Under the pieces are notes generated by a model. The model had not been told where the DNA came from, did not search any database, and worked only from the letters and a program-made list of their open reading frames with translations. Both the position numbers and the translations under genes were made by a program. Positions 5,750 to 6,484 of a stretch of DNA of 6,484 bases are shown piece by piece (positions within the stretch are counted from its first letter, which is position 1; every line of letters starts with the position of its first letter). The DNA is from Bifidobacterium breve (GTDB lineage: Bacteria; Actinomycetota; Actinomycetes; S36-B12), in NCBI GenBank assembly GCA_945885645.1, contig CAMCYV010000084.1, positions 1 through 6,484 of the forward strand, written 5' to 3'.

Positions 5750-6484
5750 TTAGTCGTTTTCGGCGACCGAAGTGGGCGTGGTTTCGTCAAAAGTATTTTC
5801 TCCCCCGGGTCCGTGGTAGTCCACTCCATAAGCTCCGGGCGCTGGGCGGCGCTTTCGATCAAGTGTCGGGCCGTTCATCAATCTGGTGGCAACGAGGAAA
5901 CCCGTATGGCCGTTCATTTTGTGGTCGGGTCGCACGGAGAGGCCATCCAGATGCCAGGTGCGCAGCAGGCTTTCCTCTGCACGTGGTTCAGTCCAAACAT
6001 TACGCACCCTGATTGTTTCCACCAGCCGAGACAACTGCGTGGTAGTTGCGACATAGGCCACTAGCGCCCCACCTGGGCGCAATGCGCGCTCCACCACCTC
6101 GAGACACTCCCACGGCGCCAACATGTCTAAAACAACGGAGTCATACGAACCGGGGTCGGGTTCGCATTCGGCCAGTTCGTCGACCTGCAAGGACCATGAT
6201 GCCGGAAAACCACCAAACCAACGACAAACATTTTCAGTGGCGACTTCAGCAAAATCTTGACGGCGTTCAACGCTGACAACCAGACCGGTGATTCCTGCAC
6301 TACGCAACAGTGAACACGTTAACGCTCCTGAACCCACTCCGGCCTCAAGCACGCGCGAACCCTCACCGATATCGGCCAGGCCAACGATTCGTGCAGCATC
6401 TTTTGGATAGACAACGGTAGCGCCTCTGGGCATTGACAGTACGTAGTCGTCTAGTGCCGGGCGCAAAACTTGATATGCGATAGC
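5750..6484 (-). CDS. trmI: tRNA (adenine-58-N1)-methyltransferase TrmI (5' end outside window)
   Basis: TrmI transfers a methyl group from S-adenosylmethionine to N1 of adenine 58 in the tRNA T-loop, stabilising tRNA structure. The frame is open to the right edge and gives 244 visible residues. The TTG at 6466 encodes an internal Leu in AYQVLRPALDDYVLSMPRG, not a start. About 40 N-terminal residues are missing if it matches the roughly 280-residue mycobacterial homologue. Visible family features are YVLSMPRGATVVYPKDA (14-30 of the visible part), the SAM-binding motif VLEAGVGSGALT (45-56), the acidic end of the next strand VSVERR (70-75), the catalytic-region motif VVLDMLAPWE (117-126) and GHTGFLVATR (192-201). 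The tail after that is polar, Pro/Gly-rich and likely disordered. mpa follows after 65 nt on the same strand, an arrangement seen in many actinobacteria. A functional link to the proteasome is not established. Confidence 0.93.
   Translation of the reverse strand, partial: AIAYQVLRPALDDYVLSMPRGATVVYPKDAARIVGLADIGEGSRVLEAGVGSGALTCSLLRSAGITGLVVSVERRQDFAEVATENVCRWFGGFPASWSLQVDELAECEPDPGSYDSVVLDMLAPWECLEVVERALRPGGALVAYVATTTQLSRLVETIRVRNVWTEPRAEESLLRTWHLDGLSVRPDHKMNGHTGFLVATRLMNGPTLDRKRRPAPGAYGVDYHGPGGENTFDETTPTSVAEND

Noticed and set aside
5708..6064. 118-residue plus-strand open frame near the end of trmI
   Set aside because: It is antisense to the trmI 3' region, has no family resemblance, and its start has no clear ribosome-binding site.
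6464..6466. TTG as the start codon of trmI
   Set aside because: The frame stays open upstream to the window edge and encodes conserved residues (AYQV before LRP), so this is an internal Leu codon of a gene cut by the window.
1..6484. A new defence or mobile system
   Set aside because: Both strands are accounted for by the seven known genes. There are no transposase, integrase, repeat-array or toxin-like frames and no obvious composition shift.

Overview
This window carries a compact bacterial Pup-proteasome gene cluster, with every gene on the minus strand. It points to an actinobacterium: a C-terminal-Gln Pup, an ARC/Mpa ATPase ending in GQYL, a Thr-type 20S beta subunit and paired Dop and PafA occur together in this order in that phylum. 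Base composition looks close to half G+C, low for many cultured actinobacteria. I infer a moderate-GC lineage, for example an aquatic one, but the sequence does not settle this.

Transcription runs from high to low coordinates. The order is: trmI (tRNA adenine-58 N1-methyltransferase, 5' end outside the window, 6484-5750); mpa/arc (proteasomal AAA+ unfoldase, 5684-4059); dop (depupylase/deamidase, 4003-2480); pup (protein tag, 2463-2263); prcB (20S beta, 2266-1460); prcA (20S alpha, 1463-789); and pafA (Pup ligase, 773 to the left edge, 3' end missing). The spacers are 65 nt (trmI-mpa), 55 nt (mpa-dop), 16 nt (dop-pup) and 15 nt (prcA-pafA). pup/prcB and prcB/prcA overlap by 4 nt each. No stretch above 300 bases lacks a gene, and I see no intrinsic terminator, RNA gene, mobile element or CRISPR.

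The genes make one pathway. Pup is made with a C-terminal Gln. Dop deamidates it to Glu, and PafA ligates it to substrate lysines. Mpa captures and unfolds pupylated proteins and docks through its GQYL tail on the alpha ring. The PrcB Thr active sites then degrade the substrate, while Dop can also remove Pup. All key catalytic residues I could check are present, so the system looks intact. trmI is a common neighbour in actinobacteria, with no known role in the pathway.

I find no undescribed system here. The points worth a second look are small: the prcB ribosome-binding site embedded in the Pup Lys-Gly-Gly codons, a tiny inverted repeat at the pafA start, a short DNA repeat shared by dop and pafA, and short terminal regions in Mpa, PrcB and PrcA.
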